Assembly (NCBI RefSeq): GCF_010550605.1
Contig: NZ_JAAGNI010000435.1
Location: 62,001-126,000 of the forward strand
DNA: 64,000 bases
DNA from: Streptomyces sp. SID9727
Lineage (GTDB): Bacteria > Actinomycetota > Actinomycetes > Streptomycetales > Streptomycetaceae
Reading direction: 5' to 3'
The notes under the pieces are model-generated. The model had not been told where the DNA came from. It ran no database searches and saw nothing but the letters and a program-made list of their open reading frames with translations. Numbering within the stretch: the first letter of the stretch is position 1; the number at the start of each line of letters is the position of its first letter. A program made the position numbers and the translations under genes. Shown here in pieces: positions 34,363-44,002 of this stretch.

Positions 34363-36054
34363 TCAGAGCCGTGAGAGCTCGTCGATCAGGTCGTCCAGAC
34401 CCAGGGAGCCCTGAGAGAGGGCGGCCATGTGCCAGGCTTTCAGGTCGAAGGCATCCCCCCGGCGCTCCTTGGCCCTTTCCCGGCCGAGCAGCCAGGCCCG
34501 TTCCCCGAGCTTGTAGCCGATCGCCTGCCCGGGCATCGTCAGATAGCGGATGAGCTGGCTCTCCACGTAGTCCGCCGGGCGGCTGCTGTGTGCGCCGATG
34601 AACTCCTGGGCGAGGCGGGGCGTCCACCGCTCACCCGGGTGGAACGGCGAGTCGGCCGGGATGTCCAGCTCCAGGTGCATGCCGATGTCGACGATCACCC
34701 GGGCCGCCCGCATCATCTGCGCGTCCAGATAGCCGAGCCGTTCCTCGGCGTCCGTCAGGAATCCGAGTTCGTCCATCAGACGCTCGGCGTAGAGGGCCCA
34801 CCCCTCGATGTTGGCGCTGACCATGCCGACGGTCGCCTGGTAGCGGGAGAGGTCTCCTGAGACGTGTATCCACTGGGCGAGCTGGAGGTGGTGGCCGGGA
34901 ACGCCCTCGTGGTACCAGGTGGACACCAGGTCGTACACCGGGAAGCGGGTCTCGCCCATGGTCGGCAGCCAGGTGCGGCCGGGCCGCGAGAAGTCCTCGG
35001 AGGGAGGGGTGTAGTACGGGCCTCCTCCGCCTCCGGACGGCGCGATACGGGACTCCACACGCCGTACCCGGTCGGCGAGCTCGAAATGGGTGCCGTCCAG
35101 GGCGCTGATCGCCTGGTCCATCAGGCCCTGGAGCCAGTCACGGACCTTCTCCTCGCCCTCGATGTGCCGGCCGTGCTCGCGCAACCCGGCCAGCGCGGCC
35201 CAGGGAGTGTCGGCGCCGGGGAGGACGCGTTCGGCCTCGGCCCGCATCTCGGCGAGCAGTCGATGGAACTCCGACCAGCCGTAGGCGTACGCCTCGTCGA
35301 GGTCGAGGTCGGTGCCATTGTAGTAACGGGCCCAGCGGGCGTAGCGCTCGCGGCCGACGGTGTCCGGGGCGCCTTGAACGGCAGGTTCGTATTCCGCGCG
35401 GATCCAGTCCCGCAGCCCGGCGACGGCGGCAGTGGCGGCACGGGCCGCCTCGTCCAGCTCACCGCGCAGCGCGTCGGGACCGCCGGCCGTGAACTCTTCG
35501 AACCAGCCTCGCCCTTGGCCATCTGTATCCACCCACTGATCGAGCTGGCCGGCGAAGGTGGCCGTGGGGCGGGGGGCCGCGTGCAACTCGCGTTCGAGTC
35601 CGAGGGTCAGGCACTCGCGGTAGCCGGCCAGCGCCCGGGGCACGGCCCGCAGACGCTCGACGACGGCTGCCCAGTCCTCCTCGGTCCGGGTCGGCATCGC
35701 CGTGAAAACGTCGCGGACGAAGTGCGGCGGCGTCGCTATGTTGCCCACGGCGCGCAGGTGTTCACCGGCCTCGTGAACCGCGAGCTCCGCAGTGAGGCGT
35801 TCGCGCAACAGGCGAGCGCAGCGGCGCTCGGTCCCGCTGCCGGCACCGGGCAAGCGCTCAGCTTCGGTGAGGCGTGCGAGGGTCTCGCGTGCAAGGGCCG
35901 CGAGGGCGTCCGCGCCGGCCGGTGACGTATCGGGCAAGCGGCTGGCACTCTCCGGCACGCCGAGGAACGTACCCGTGATCGGGTCAAGCACGATGAGGGC
36001 GTCGACGTAGGCGTCGGCGACGTGACGAGGGAGCGGATCGTCGATCTGCGTCAT
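34363..36054 (-). CDS. DUF885 family zinc metallopeptidase-like protein
   Basis: A 563-residue soluble protein of the DUF885 family. The zinc site is H-E-x-x-x-G-H-H (HEGVPGHHLQ) with His382, Glu383 and His388, preceded by YDLVSTWY, and the downstream acidic part is NIEGWALYAERLMDELG. Other family hallmarks are YYNGTDLDLDEAYAYGWSEF and LGYLDAQMMRAARVIVDIGM. Proteins of this family are thought to be carboxypeptidase- or oligopeptidase-like. The ATG follows AAGGATGACC. It stands alone. Confidence 0.9.
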   Translation of the reverse strand: MTQIDDPLPRHVADAYVDALIVLDPITGTFLGVPESASRLPDTSPAGADALAALARETLARLTEAERLPGAGSGTERRCARLLRERLTAELAVHEAGEHLRAVGNIATPPHFVRDVFTAMPTRTEEDWAAVVERLRAVPRALAGYRECLTLGLERELHAAPRPTATFAGQLDQWVDTDGQGRGWFEEFTAGGPDALRGELDEAARAATAAVAGLRDWIRAEYEPAVQGAPDTVGRERYARWARYYNGTDLDLDEAYAYGWSEFHRLLAEMRAEAERVLPGADTPWAALAGLREHGRHIEGEEKVRDWLQGLMDQAISALDGTHFELADRVRRVESRIAPSGGGGGPYYTPPSEDFSRPGRTWLPTMGETRFPVYDLVSTWYHEGVPGHHLQLAQWIHVSGDLSRYQATVGMVSANIEGWALYAERLMDELGFLTDAEERLGYLDAQMMRAARVIVDIGMHLELDIPADSPFHPGERWTPRLAQEFIGAHSSRPADYVESQLIRYLTMPGQAIGYKLGERAWLLGRERAKERRGDAFDLKAWHMAALSQGSLGLDDLIDELSRL

Positions 36055-36532
36055 GAGGTCATCCTTACGCAGAAGCTGACGCCAGTCATCAGTTGTCCAG
36101 GGACTCGCGACGCGGATGATCCGTCCCGGTACCGGCTCCGCTGCCTTCGGCGTCCGGCTCCCGCGGGAGCGGCGACGGGATCGCCGCCGCCGTGGAGGAC
36201 ATCGCCACCAACGGCCTGCCCTCGGTGGAGGCCCGGACGCCGTGGGGAGGAACTGCACGAGGCCCATCTCGCCCGGCTCGCCGCCCAGCGTCCGGCCGTT
36301 GTCCGAGGCCTGCTGCCCACGGCCCCCACCGCCCGGACCGTGTGCACCGACACCGCCGCCGAGCAGCAGGACTTCATCACCGGCGAAGCCGGGCTCCACG
36401 CCCTGGACCGTGCCCTGGTCGTCCTCTCAGCCGACTCCGAAGCCGGCGGCCTCCTGCCCCGGTGGCAGCTCCGGGCCGTGGCTGCCTCGCGGTGGGCGCC
36501 ACGCTACGGTTCACCAGCAGTACCCCGACCTG
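36055..36532. other. Decayed intergenic sequence
   Basis: A plus-strand frame at 36236-36490 (EELHEAHLARLAAQRPAVVR, then VCTDTAAEQQDFITGEAGLH) looks like genuine helical protein, but it has no start with a ribosome-binding site and no recognised family. Confidence 0.35.
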
Positions 36533-37492
36533 TCATGGCGGTGGCGAGGCCGCGGCCAGGAGAGTGCGCCCGGCCTCGGTGAGTTCGTACATGGCCGTGC
36601 GGCCGGCTCGGCTGCAATCGACCAGTCCGGCGTCCCGCAGGACTGCCAGGTGTTCGCTGGCCGTCGGGGCGGTGACGTTCACCAGTCCGGCCACCGCCGT
36701 CGTCTGCAGCGGAGTGGTGAGTGCGGCGAGGATCCTCGCTCGAGTCGCGCCCAGGAGACGGTGAAGAGATCTCGGGGTGGGGGGTGCCGCCCATAGATAC
36801 CGTCCGGACGCCGGGTAGTAGATCGCCGGAGCCCATTGGTCCGAAGTGGTGCACTGCACCCGGTCGGTGATGAACAGCGACGGAACGAGAATGAGCCCTT
36901 CCGGGCAGTCGACGTCGATGTCCACAGGCTTCTCGACGGTGACCATGTCGTCTTCGCACGCCGCGGAGGGGTGCAGGCGCGGAAGGACTGAGCGTAGTCC
37001 CTCGCGGTTGACCTGGATGGCCCGGTCCAGTAACTCGGCACGCAGCGCCTGCCGCATGCCGACCCACTCCGGTTCCACAACTGCTGTCCAGAGGCGCCGT
37101 AGTGCGTCGGCGGCCTCGGACCTGGCTCGCTCGGGGTCGTCGAGCAGCCGGCACATGTCTGCCCCACGCCCCCTCGTGGCGTCGACCAGTTCCGCGTACG
37201 TCTGGTCCGCCGGTGCGCCGAGGAGGGCGTCCATACCTTCCTCGAACGTCGGCTCACTGGTCATCGGCGACGGGTCGAGGAAGTCGGGCCGGTACGCACC
37301 CTCGGCCATGAAGACGCTGAGCGCCCGCAGGTCCGGGTGCGAGAGGTGGAGGTGGCGACGGCGAAGCCACGGACGGAACATCGTGTGACGCTGTGGTTCG
37401 GTCAACAGCTGGGCAAGGCTGACCACTTCGTGGATCGGTGACATCGCCCACCGCACACGCGCAGCGCCGGCGCCCAATCGGTAGCGGATCAT
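36533..37492 (-). CDS. ArsR/DUF5937-type transcriptional regulator
   Basis: A 319-residue protein. The N-terminal ~230 residues are the DUF5937 sensor-like domain (MIRYRLGAGAARVRWAMSPI, then EVVSLAQLLTEPQRH). The C-terminal ~85 residues are a winged helix of ArsR type (LGATRARILAALTTPLQTTA, VNVTAPTASEHLAVLRDAGL, SRAGRTAMYELTEAGRTLL). TAACAAT lies ten bases before the ATG and no Shine-Dalgarno is evident, so the mRNA may be leaderless. It is divergent from the cupin gene (66-bp gap). A 47-bp piece of its 3' region recurs at 59944. Confidence 0.88.
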   Translation of the reverse strand: MIRYRLGAGAARVRWAMSPIHEVVSLAQLLTEPQRHTMFRPWLRRRHLHLSHPDLRALSVFMAEGAYRPDFLDPSPMTSEPTFEEGMDALLGAPADQTYAELVDATRGRGADMCRLLDDPERARSEAADALRRLWTAVVEPEWVGMRQALRAELLDRAIQVNREGLRSVLPRLHPSAACEDDMVTVEKPVDIDVDCPEGLILVPSLFITDRVQCTTSDQWAPAIYYPASGRYLWAAPPTPRSLHRLLGATRARILAALTTPLQTTAVAGLVNVTAPTASEHLAVLRDAGLVDCSRAGRTAMYELTEAGRTLLAAASPPP

Positions 37493-37558
37493 CCCCGTAT
37501 TGTTAGGCCACCGCCGAAGTGAGCGCGAGCAGAACGGCCGAACCCTGAGACTCGGGCC

Positions 37559-38032
37559 ATGACCGACACGGAACCGATTGCCCGGCGTTCCGAGGAATCC
37601 GGGCGAGTGCAGCAGACGCGAACGATCCGGCTGGGCGGCGGCGGATCGACCATCGAAGTCCTCGCGGGTCCGGCGGAGACCAGCGGGATGGTGAGCATCT
37701 ACCGGTGGCGTATGTCGCCCTCCAGCCGGGGACCTGCCCCGCACTTTCACTCGACCTTCAGCGAGACCTTCATCGTGGAAGAAGGCGAAGTCGACTACTT
37801 CGATGGGCAGGCATGGCGAAGACTGCGGCCTGGCGACACCGCGCACGCCCCGATGGGCGGCGTCCACGCCATCCGGAAGGAACGCGCCGAACCAGCGGCC
37901 CTCCTGATGGCACTCTCGCCGGGCGTACCGCGAGAGGAGTACTTCGCACAGCTCGCCACGATCAACGAGCGGGAGTTGAGCCGGCTTCACGACGACCACG
38001 ACAACCATTTCGTCGACATCCACGAGCGGTGA
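37559..38032 (+). CDS. Cupin-domain protein
   Basis: A 157-residue protein with a single cupin fold. Motif 1 is GPAPHFHSTFSETFIVEEGE and motif 2 is LRPGDTAHAPMGGVHAIRKE. Between them they supply the His/Glu ligands for one metal. Small cupins may be isomerases, dioxygenases or ligand-binding proteins. It is transcribed divergently from the ArsR-type regulator, 66 bp away, and is its likely target. The DUF4267 gene follows 194 bp downstream on the same strand and could be cotranscribed. Confidence 0.9.
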   Translation: MTDTEPIARRSEESGRVQQTRTIRLGGGGSTIEVLAGPAETSGMVSIYRWRMSPSSRGPAPHFHSTFSETFIVEEGEVDYFDGQAWRRLRPGDTAHAPMGGVHAIRKERAEPAALLMALSPGVPREEYFAQLATINERELSRLHDDHDNHFVDIHER

Positions 38033-38226
38033 CGGCGACGCACCATGTCCACTCTCGCCGGACAAGTGGCTTCAGGCGCCCCTCGGCAGATGAGCCACCG
38101 TCGCATGATCCACCTGTCTCTCAAGCCCTACGTGCATGCGGAGTCTTACCCCGCCTCCGAGCGGGGGTCCGCTCCGGCATCGACGTCTTCCGCCTCTCCA
38201 ACACCGCCACGAAACGGATCCGTCTC

Positions 38227-38604
38227 ATGCTCGTCGCCATTGCCACCGCCCTGGCTGCCTTGATCGCCGCCGCTGTCGTCCTGGTCGGGGCCCGCTCCGT
38301 ATGGGCGCCCGGCTCCGCCGTCGGCTTCGGCATTCCCCACACCCGCCCCGACGATCCGGCCATGCGGTCATGGCTGGCCATCATGGGCGTCCGCGACATC
38401 GGCACCGGCCTGATTCTCGGGGTCCTGCTGATCGGCGCCACCACTCACCTCCTGGGCTGGGTCATGCTGGCCGCCGCGCTGATACCCGCCGGTGACGCGG
38501 CCGTCGTGGCCCGCAGCAAGGGGCCACGCTCCGCCATCTACGGTGTCCACCTCGGCACCGCCGCCACCATGGTGATCATCGCTGCCCTCCTGGTCCTGGC
38601 TTGA
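38227..38604 (+). CDS. DUF4267 family membrane protein
   Basis: A 125-residue protein with four predicted membrane helices: ATALAALIAAAVVLVGARSV, a helix near MRSWLAIMGVRDIGTGLILG, LLGWVMLAAALIPAGDAAVV and GVHLGTAATMVIIAALLVLA. The RD.GTG...G motif between helices 1 and 2 is the DUF4267 signature. The frame is open upstream, but ATG 38227 fits the family. The function of the family is unknown; members often accompany regulators and reductases. Confidence 0.85.
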   Translation: MLVAIATALAALIAAAVVLVGARSVWAPGSAVGFGIPHTRPDDPAMRSWLAIMGVRDIGTGLILGVLLIGATTHLLGWVMLAAALIPAGDAAVVARSKGPRSAIYGVHLGTAATMVIIAALLVLA

Positions 38605-39109
38605 AGGCCCAGCGGGGACGTCACCCCGGCTGATCGTCTGCGCCTGATGCCGTCCCGGCTCCCTCCGGTGCGAAGCGGAGACCGTAACCCCGGTCGTCGG
38701 TGAACGGACCTTGGTCGTCCAGTCCGGGCTGCAGGACTTCCCGCGTGTCGGGAAGGCCGAGGTCTCGCAGCCGGACTGCGGACGAGCGCATGAGCCAGGC
38801 GTGCCGGTGGCCGGCGAGATCACCCAGCAGCTGCTGCTGCGCCGCTGGCAGGTCGGGGTGCGGGGTGCGGCTGTGAAGCGGGAAGGCGCTCCTGGCTCAC
38901 CCTGCGGGTGCGGGACCAGGACGAGTCCCAGACGACGCGGGGCAGGCACGCGTCGAGCGTCTCGCGCACGACGGCAGGGTCCGAGCAGCGGCCTCCGGCA
39001 CCGGGCCTGCAGCAGCTGCGCGACCCGCACAGCGACGACGAGACGGACCCCGATCCGGCACGACGCTCGACGCGCACGCCTCGACAACGCGCCTCGAACG
39101 TGATCATTC
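38605..39109. other. Decayed intergenic sequence
   Basis: The minus strand at 38620-38840 reads QQQLLGDLAGHRHAWLMRSS, AVRLRDLGLPDTREVLQPGL, DDQGPFTDDRGYGLRFAPEG and then stops. It looks like the end of a real protein, but the family is not recognised and its 5' end is lost. Confidence 0.4.
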
Positions 39110-39300
39110 TGTTGAGCCGGTGTGGGGGCGTCGCTCGCGAAGGGCGACCCGGTGACCGTCACCGCCCGCCCCGCGCGTGGTTTTGCCTCGTCGGCTGGAC
39201 GGTCGACGGCAGGAGACCGCCGCAGACCGGAGACACGGTGAGCATCACGGTGACGGGGAACCAGACGCTCATCGCCGAATGCAGCGCAACCCCTGGGGGC
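39110..39300 (+). pseudogene. Fragment of a bacterial repeat domain from a secreted protein
   Basis: The plus strand encodes SLAKGDPVTVTARPARGFCL, VGWTVDGRRPPQTGDTVSIT, VTGNQTLIAEC. This is the G.VTVTA.PA.GF.FVGWTVDG....D.T..I.VTG..T..A.F pattern of InlB-B/Listeria-Bacteroides-like repeat domains of exported proteins. Nothing upstream or downstream completes the gene. Confidence 0.5.
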
Positions 39301-39387
39301 ATGACGAACCCCCGCGGACGCGAAGCGCATGCAGCGCGCCGGCCCCGGGACCCACGGAGGGTCTCGGGGCCGCCGCCGCTTCCGGGG

Positions 39388-41370
39388 TCAGGCGCTGTAC
39401 ACCTGGAGCTGCGCGAGCTGGCCCGCGGGCCAGCCCGTGTTGGCGGTGAAGACGAGCCGCAGATGGCGGGTGGCCGTGGAGGCGGGGAGGGTCAGAGCGG
39501 CGGTGTTCCCGGTGAGCGGGTCGAAGGAGCAGTCCGTGCTGCCGCGCAGCACGGAGAAGGAGGCGCCGTCGGTGCTGCCCTGGACGGTGACGGTCTGCGT
39601 GCGCGCGCCCCAGCTGGTGGACGGCGGCAGGACGAGAACGATGCGACGGACGCCTGTGGTAGCGCCCAGGTCGACCTGGAGCCACTGGGGGAAGGCGTGG
39701 TTGGCGCTCTCCCAGTACGTGCCCGGATCGCCGTCCACGGCGTTGCTCGCGCCGTAGGTCTGGGTGTGGCTGCTTTCGGAGACCGGCCGGCGCAGCGCCA
39801 GATCGCCGGTGGGGGTGCCGCCGCCGGCCGCCGTGGTGGCGGTGACCCGGGCCGAGGCCGCGGACACGGAGCCTGCGGAGTCGAGCGCCTGGACGTCGAA
39901 GGTGTACGAGGTCGACGGGGAGAGGCCGCTCACCGTGTACGTGGTGGCGTTCCCCGGAGCGGTGCCCACGGGGGTGACCGTGTCACCGGTGATCCGGCGC
40001 ACGCGGTACCCCGTCACACCGGAGTCGTCCGTCGAGGCGGTCCAGGCCAGGGCGACGGTGGTGTCGGTGACGGTGGTGGCGCGCGGATTGCCTGGGGCGG
40101 TCGGCGGCTGGTTGCCGTTGCCGCCGACGAGCGGCGGGGTCGGCCGGGTGGCGGTGACGGGGAGCTGGCCCTTGAGCATGCGGCCGCCGTCGCCGGTCAG
40201 CCGGAGATAGTAGTCGGACGAGCAGGCGGTGCCGTCCTCGTCGAGCGCGAGGAAGCCCGACCCGGTGGGGACCCAGTCCCGGGACTCCGCGGTCTTGGCG
40301 ATCTGGTTGCCCTCGTTGTATTCGTCGAACATGGAGATGTAGACGCTGGGCACCCCGGCCCGGCCCATGTTGTAGAACTGCCGCCACATGAAGTCGCCGT
40401 GGGCGCGCTGGCGTTCGGTGACCCCGCCGGGCAGGACGCACGGCTGGTAGTCGATGCCGTGCGCGGTGCACTCGGCGAGGTCGGGCACGGTGGCGGCGTT
40501 GTAGAAGTTGTCGGCGTCACCGGCGTTGCCGATCCGGCCGACCAGCCATGGCGAGAGCATGTCGAAGGCGTGGTAGACGCCGCTGAAGCCCGGCCGGGAG
40601 TCCCGGTCGCCCGTTCGCCACCAGGTCGGAACCCCGCCGATGACGTAGCAGCCCTGGGCCTTGAACCAGTTGAGCACGTCCAGGCAGGCTTCCGGTGTGA
40701 ACGGCCGCTGGGCGTCGTTGAAGCCGAAGCCCCAGATGCACACCACCGGCTTGCCGTTCTGCCGGGCGTACGCCGAAGAAGCGGTGTGCGCACGCATCTT
40801 GGCGGTCCAGTCGGCCTTGATGTCCGTCTGCATGGACGTCCAGTCGGACACGTCGTACATGAGGTAGAACTTGACCCCCTCGGCCTCCGCGGCGGCGCGT
40901 ACCTTGCTCGCCATCGCGTCGCGCGTCGGCCCTTCGCCGCCGGTCGGGTTGAACCGCTGGAGGGCCGCGGCGTCGATGCCGTACTGCTTCATCCACCGGA
41001 AGTGGGTGTCGACGGTGGACTGGTCGTAGGACGAGAACAACGAGGCCGGCTGCCCGTTGCCGAGGTTGCCGAAGGCGGTTCGGTACGTGGCCGGGTACTC
41101 ACGGACATCGGGCCAGGCCACGATGGCGTGGTTGGACGGGGAAGGGGTCTCCCCCCAGTTCCGCGCCCAGTGCCACCAGCCGTCGATCGGGGCGCCGTCG
41201 CCCTTGCAGGCGAACCAGCCCTGGTACCCCACGGTCACCTTGCCGACCACGTCGCCCGGGGCGCTGGCCGCGGGCGCCGCGTGCGCGAGTGTGGCCTCCC
41301 CGCCCGCGATGGCCCCCGTCAGTCCCGCCGCCGTCGCCGCTTGCAAGAACATGCGCCGCGTGAATCCCAC
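39388..41370 (-). CDS. Tat-exported GH71/GH99-like glycoside hydrolase with FN3 and discoidin modules
   Basis: A 660-residue protein. A twin-arginine signal (FTRRMFLQAATAAGLTGAIA) precedes a catalytic region at ~40-410: KVTVGYQGWFACKGDGAPID, GWWHWARN, NHAIVAWPDVREY, VKFYLMYDVSDW, then VYISMFDEYNEGNQIAKTAE with likely catalytic acids. This matches the GH71/99-like fold (xylosidase/endo-mannosidase-related). A fibronectin III domain (~425-515) and a C-terminal F5/8 type C carbohydrate-binding domain (~520-660, ending GQLAQLQVYSA) follow. GTG start six bases after GGAG. The exact glycan is unknown. The discoidin module resembles those of the GH87 protein at 49473. Confidence 0.88.
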   Translation of the reverse strand: MGFTRRMFLQAATAAGLTGAIAGGEATLAHAAPAASAPGDVVGKVTVGYQGWFACKGDGAPIDGWWHWARNWGETPSPSNHAIVAWPDVREYPATYRTAFGNLGNGQPASLFSSYDQSTVDTHFRWMKQYGIDAAALQRFNPTGGEGPTRDAMASKVRAAAEAEGVKFYLMYDVSDWTSMQTDIKADWTAKMRAHTASSAYARQNGKPVVCIWGFGFNDAQRPFTPEACLDVLNWFKAQGCYVIGGVPTWWRTGDRDSRPGFSGVYHAFDMLSPWLVGRIGNAGDADNFYNAATVPDLAECTAHGIDYQPCVLPGGVTERQRAHGDFMWRQFYNMGRAGVPSVYISMFDEYNEGNQIAKTAESRDWVPTGSGFLALDEDGTACSSDYYLRLTGDGGRMLKGQLPVTATRPTPPLVGGNGNQPPTAPGNPRATTVTDTTVALAWTASTDDSGVTGYRVRRITGDTVTPVGTAPGNATTYTVSGLSPSTSYTFDVQALDSAGSVSAASARVTATTAAGGGTPTGDLALRRPVSESSHTQTYGASNAVDGDPGTYWESANHAFPQWLQVDLGATTGVRRIVLVLPPSTSWGARTQTVTVQGSTDGASFSVLRGSTDCSFDPLTGNTAALTLPASTATRHLRLVFTANTGWPAGQLAQLQVYSA

Positions 41371-41559
41371 CGAGGGCTCCTTCGATCAGTTCTCCACTGC
41401 GGCACCCCGCGGGGCCGCGAACGGACCACCGGTAGCGCTGCAACTTTACGCGGGGAACTGTATTGACGTGAACACGTCGCCGCAAGAGGCCGTCATGCGT
41501 ATGAAAAAAACAGAACTATCGTGCGTGTGGGGCGGTGGTCCCGCTCGGGGCCGCCCGGC

Positions 41560-42186
41560 TCAGCCGGCCGAGCCGGGTGCCGGGCGGGCGGTGACCCCGA
41601 GGAAGAGGTTGTCGACCAGGGCGGTGACGAAGGCATCGGTGACCGGTTCGTCGGGTATCAGGAGCCGGTGGTAGACGGCTCCCCAGAGCTGGTCCACCAT
41701 CACCTGCACGTCGACGTCGGGGCGGATCTGCCCTTGTGCCCGGGCCTGCCGCAGCCGCTCGCCCGCGAGCCTGCGGCGTTGGGCGGAGTACAGGTCCCGG
41801 TAGGAGGCGGCCAGTTGCGCATCGGTCTGGGAGGCGCCGATGAGCTCCGTGAGGACGCGCCCGCCGGGTGTCCGGGTCATCACCTCGGCGAAGGCGTGCA
41901 GCTGTGTGAGCAGATCCGCGCGGATGTCCCCGGTGTCGGGGAAGGCGAGGGTCTCCTCGACGGCATGGAAGTAGCCGTCGAGCGCGAGCGCGCCGATGGA
42001 CGGCCACCACTTGTAGAGGGTGGTCTTGCTGGCGCCCGACGCCTTCGCGATCCGTTCGAAGGTGAGACGGCTCGTCCCCTCCGTCAGGAGCAGTTCGCCG
42101 ACGGTGTGCAGGACCTCTGCCCGCACCTCCTCGGCGGGTCGCCGTCCACGGCCTCTGTTCGCCGGGGTCTTCGCGGCTTCTGACAC
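41560..42186 (-). CDS. TetR-family transcriptional regulator, third gene of an SDR operon
   Basis: A 208-residue protein from GTG 42186 (GGAG six bases before). HTH: LLLTEGTSRLTFERIAKASG then ASKTTLYKWWPSIGALALDG, with the TTLYKWW recognition helix. The C-terminal domain is of the TetR_C_11-like kind (FAEVMTRTPGGRVLTELIGA). It follows the two SDR genes on the same strand after ~90 bp, so it is probably cotranscribed. It is the best candidate for binding the paired palindromes upstream of the operon (43974-44019), giving autoregulation. Confidence 0.88.
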   Translation of the reverse strand: MSEAAKTPANRGRGRRPAEEVRAEVLHTVGELLLTEGTSRLTFERIAKASGASKTTLYKWWPSIGALALDGYFHAVEETLAFPDTGDIRADLLTQLHAFAEVMTRTPGGRVLTELIGASQTDAQLAASYRDLYSAQRRRLAGERLRQARAQGQIRPDVDVQVMVDQLWGAVYHRLLIPDEPVTDAFVTALVDNLFLGVTARPAPGSAG

Positions 42187-42277
42187 GGGTTGCTCCTGTT
42201 CGGGGTGAGGGGTTGGTGACGCTGCGGTCCGTGCCGGAGGCGTGCGGGCCGAGGCCCCGCACGTCATCCGAGCAAGG

Positions 42278-43172
42278 TCAGTGACCGCCGCTCAGCAGGT
42301 CGGCGAGGCCGATCCGCTCCAGGAAAGTGGCGCGGATGCGGCCGGCGGTGTCCGAGACTTCCCGTGACCCGTCGTCCGCGGGGTCGACGTGTACGCGGAA
42401 GGGCCGGTCGCCCTCCGGCAGGGCGACGATGCGCGCGATCTCGTCGGAGACCATGGACGCGTTCGCGTTCTCGGGGGCGAGGGCCGCCAGCTTCTCCGCG
42501 ACCTGGTCCATGAGCCCGGGGTGCTTCGTCGCGTACTCGCTCTCGACGGAGGTGTCCACGGGGCGGCCGGAGTGGGCGAAGTGGTTGGTGCCGCTGGTGA
42601 ACGACCCGGGTACGACGATCGTGGTCTCGATGCCCCAGCGGGCCAGCTCGGCCGCGTAGGACACGGCGAGGGAGTCCATGGCGGCCTTGGAAGTAGGGGG
42701 CGAGGTACGGGGGAGTGGCGCCCTTGGCGCTGCTGCTGGACACCCAGGGCACGAGGCCCCGGCCCCGGCGGCGCATGCCGGGCAGCGCGGCGCGGTTGAC
42801 GCGCTGGGTGGAGAGCACGTTGACGTCGTAGAGCTCCGCGAGCTGTTCCGGGGCGAATGCCTCGGCGGGGCCGGTGGCCATGAGGCCGGCGTTGTGGATG
42901 AGCACGTCGATCCCGCCGGACTCGGCCTCGACCTGCGCGACGGCCGCGTCGACGGAATCCTGCGCGTTCACGTCGAGCTCGATGGCGCGCAGATCGACGC
43001 CGTGCCCGCGGGCGTAGTCCGCTGTGGCCTGGACCTGCGGCGCGTTGCGGCCCGTGGTGTTGCGCATGCCCGCGTACACGGTGTGGCCGGCGTCTGCCAG
43101 GGCCCGCGCGGTGAGGGCGCCGAAACCGCTGGAGGCGCCCGTGATGACGACGACGTTGCTGGTGAGGGACAC
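42278..43172 (-). pseudogene. Short-chain dehydrogenase/reductase, frameshifted
   Basis: The first ~165 residues (VVVITGASSGFGALTARALA with the cofactor loop, HNAGLMATG, ending PWVSSSSAKGATPPYLAPYF) are in one frame. The rest (AAMDSLAVSYAAELARWGIE, VPGSFTSGTNHFAHSGRP) is in another, down to the stop at 42278. Intact relatives read PYLAPYFAAKAAMDSLA, so about five bases are missing near 42684, exactly at the Y-x-x-x-K active site. The catalytic Lys segment is disrupted. It could be a real pseudogene or a sequencing error. GTG start with GAAAGG, 32 bp behind the upstream SDR. Confidence 0.75.
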
Positions 43173-43204
43173 GGGGGCCTTTCGGAGGGGGTGGCTGCGG
43201 CCGG

Positions 43205-43945
43205 TCAGGCCAAGCCGCCGTTGGTGTAGATGACCTGGCCGTTGACCCAGCGGGCGGGGCCGGCGAGGAAGGCGACGGTCTCGGCGATGTCCTCGGGCCT
43301 GCCGAGGCGCTCCAGCGGGGTTGCCTTGGCGAGCTTGTCGATGGCCTCCTCATCCTTGCCCTGCAGGAAAAGGGGGGTGGCGGTGGGGCCGGGGGCCACG
43401 GCGTTGACCGTGATGTCGCGACCACGCAGTTCCCTGGCGAGGACGAGGGTCATGGCCTCCACGGCGGCCTTGCTGGCGACGTAGGCGCCGTACTGGGGAA
43501 ACTGGGTGCGGACCACGGACGTGGAGAAGTTGATGATCGCGCCGCCGGGGCGCAGGCTTCGCGCGGCCTGCTGGCTGACGACGAACGTGCCGCGGATGTT
43601 GGTGCGGTGCATGCGGTCCAGGTCGTCGAGGTCGAAGGTCGCGACCGGGCCGAGGGCCATGATGCCGGCCGTGTTCACCACGACGTCGATGCCGCCGAAC
43701 GCGGACCCCACGGTCTCGAAGGCGGTACGCATCGCGTTCTCGTCGGCGACGTCGCCGCCCACGGAGATCGCGCGGCCGCCGGCCGCAGTGATGGCTGCGA
43801 CGGTCTCCTCCGCCTTGGCCCGATTGCCGGCGTAGTGGACGGCGACCGAGACGCCGTCCGTGACCAGCCTCTCCACCGTGGCGCGGCCGATGCCGCCGGA
43901 GCCGCCGGTGACGAGAGCGACGCGGTCGGGTGCGGACGTGTTCAT
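43205..43945 (-). CDS. Short-chain dehydrogenase/reductase (FabG-like SDR)
   Basis: A 246-residue classical SDR: TGGSGGIG cofactor loop at residues ~14-21, NTAGI, active-site Ser in NFSTSVV, and Y-x-x-x-K as YVASK. It ends RWVNGQVIYTNGGLA. HYAGNRAKAEE after the second strand suggests NADP. The ATG follows AGGGGATTTC. It heads a probable operon SDR - SDR(frameshifted) - TetR. Two palindromic operators lie 29-74 bp upstream of its start codon. Confidence 0.92.
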   Translation of the reverse strand: MNTSAPDRVALVTGGSGGIGRATVERLVTDGVSVAVHYAGNRAKAEETVAAITAAGGRAISVGGDVADENAMRTAFETVGSAFGGIDVVVNTAGIMALGPVATFDLDDLDRMHRTNIRGTFVVSQQAARSLRPGGAIINFSTSVVRTQFPQYGAYVASKAAVEAMTLVLARELRGRDITVNAVAPGPTATPLFLQGKDEEAIDKLAKATPLERLGRPEDIAETVAFLAGPARWVNGQVIYTNGGLA

Positions 43946-43973
43946 GAAATCCCCTCGTCGTTCTACGACTTCT

Positions 43974-43992
43974 TATGAACGCTGCGTTCATA
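43974..43992. promoter_or_regulatory. TetR-type operator, site 1
   Basis: TATGAACG CTG CGTTCATA: perfect 8-bp arms around 3 nt, in the promoter region of the SDR operon. It is probably bound by the operon's TetR product. Confidence 0.65.
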
Positions 43993-44002
43993 TAACCATG
44001 AA

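Noticed and set aside
38908-41466. 852-codon plus-strand frame antisense to the GH71/99-like gene
   Set aside because: Gly/Arg-rich shadow product opposite a clear exported glycosidase with signal peptide and domains.
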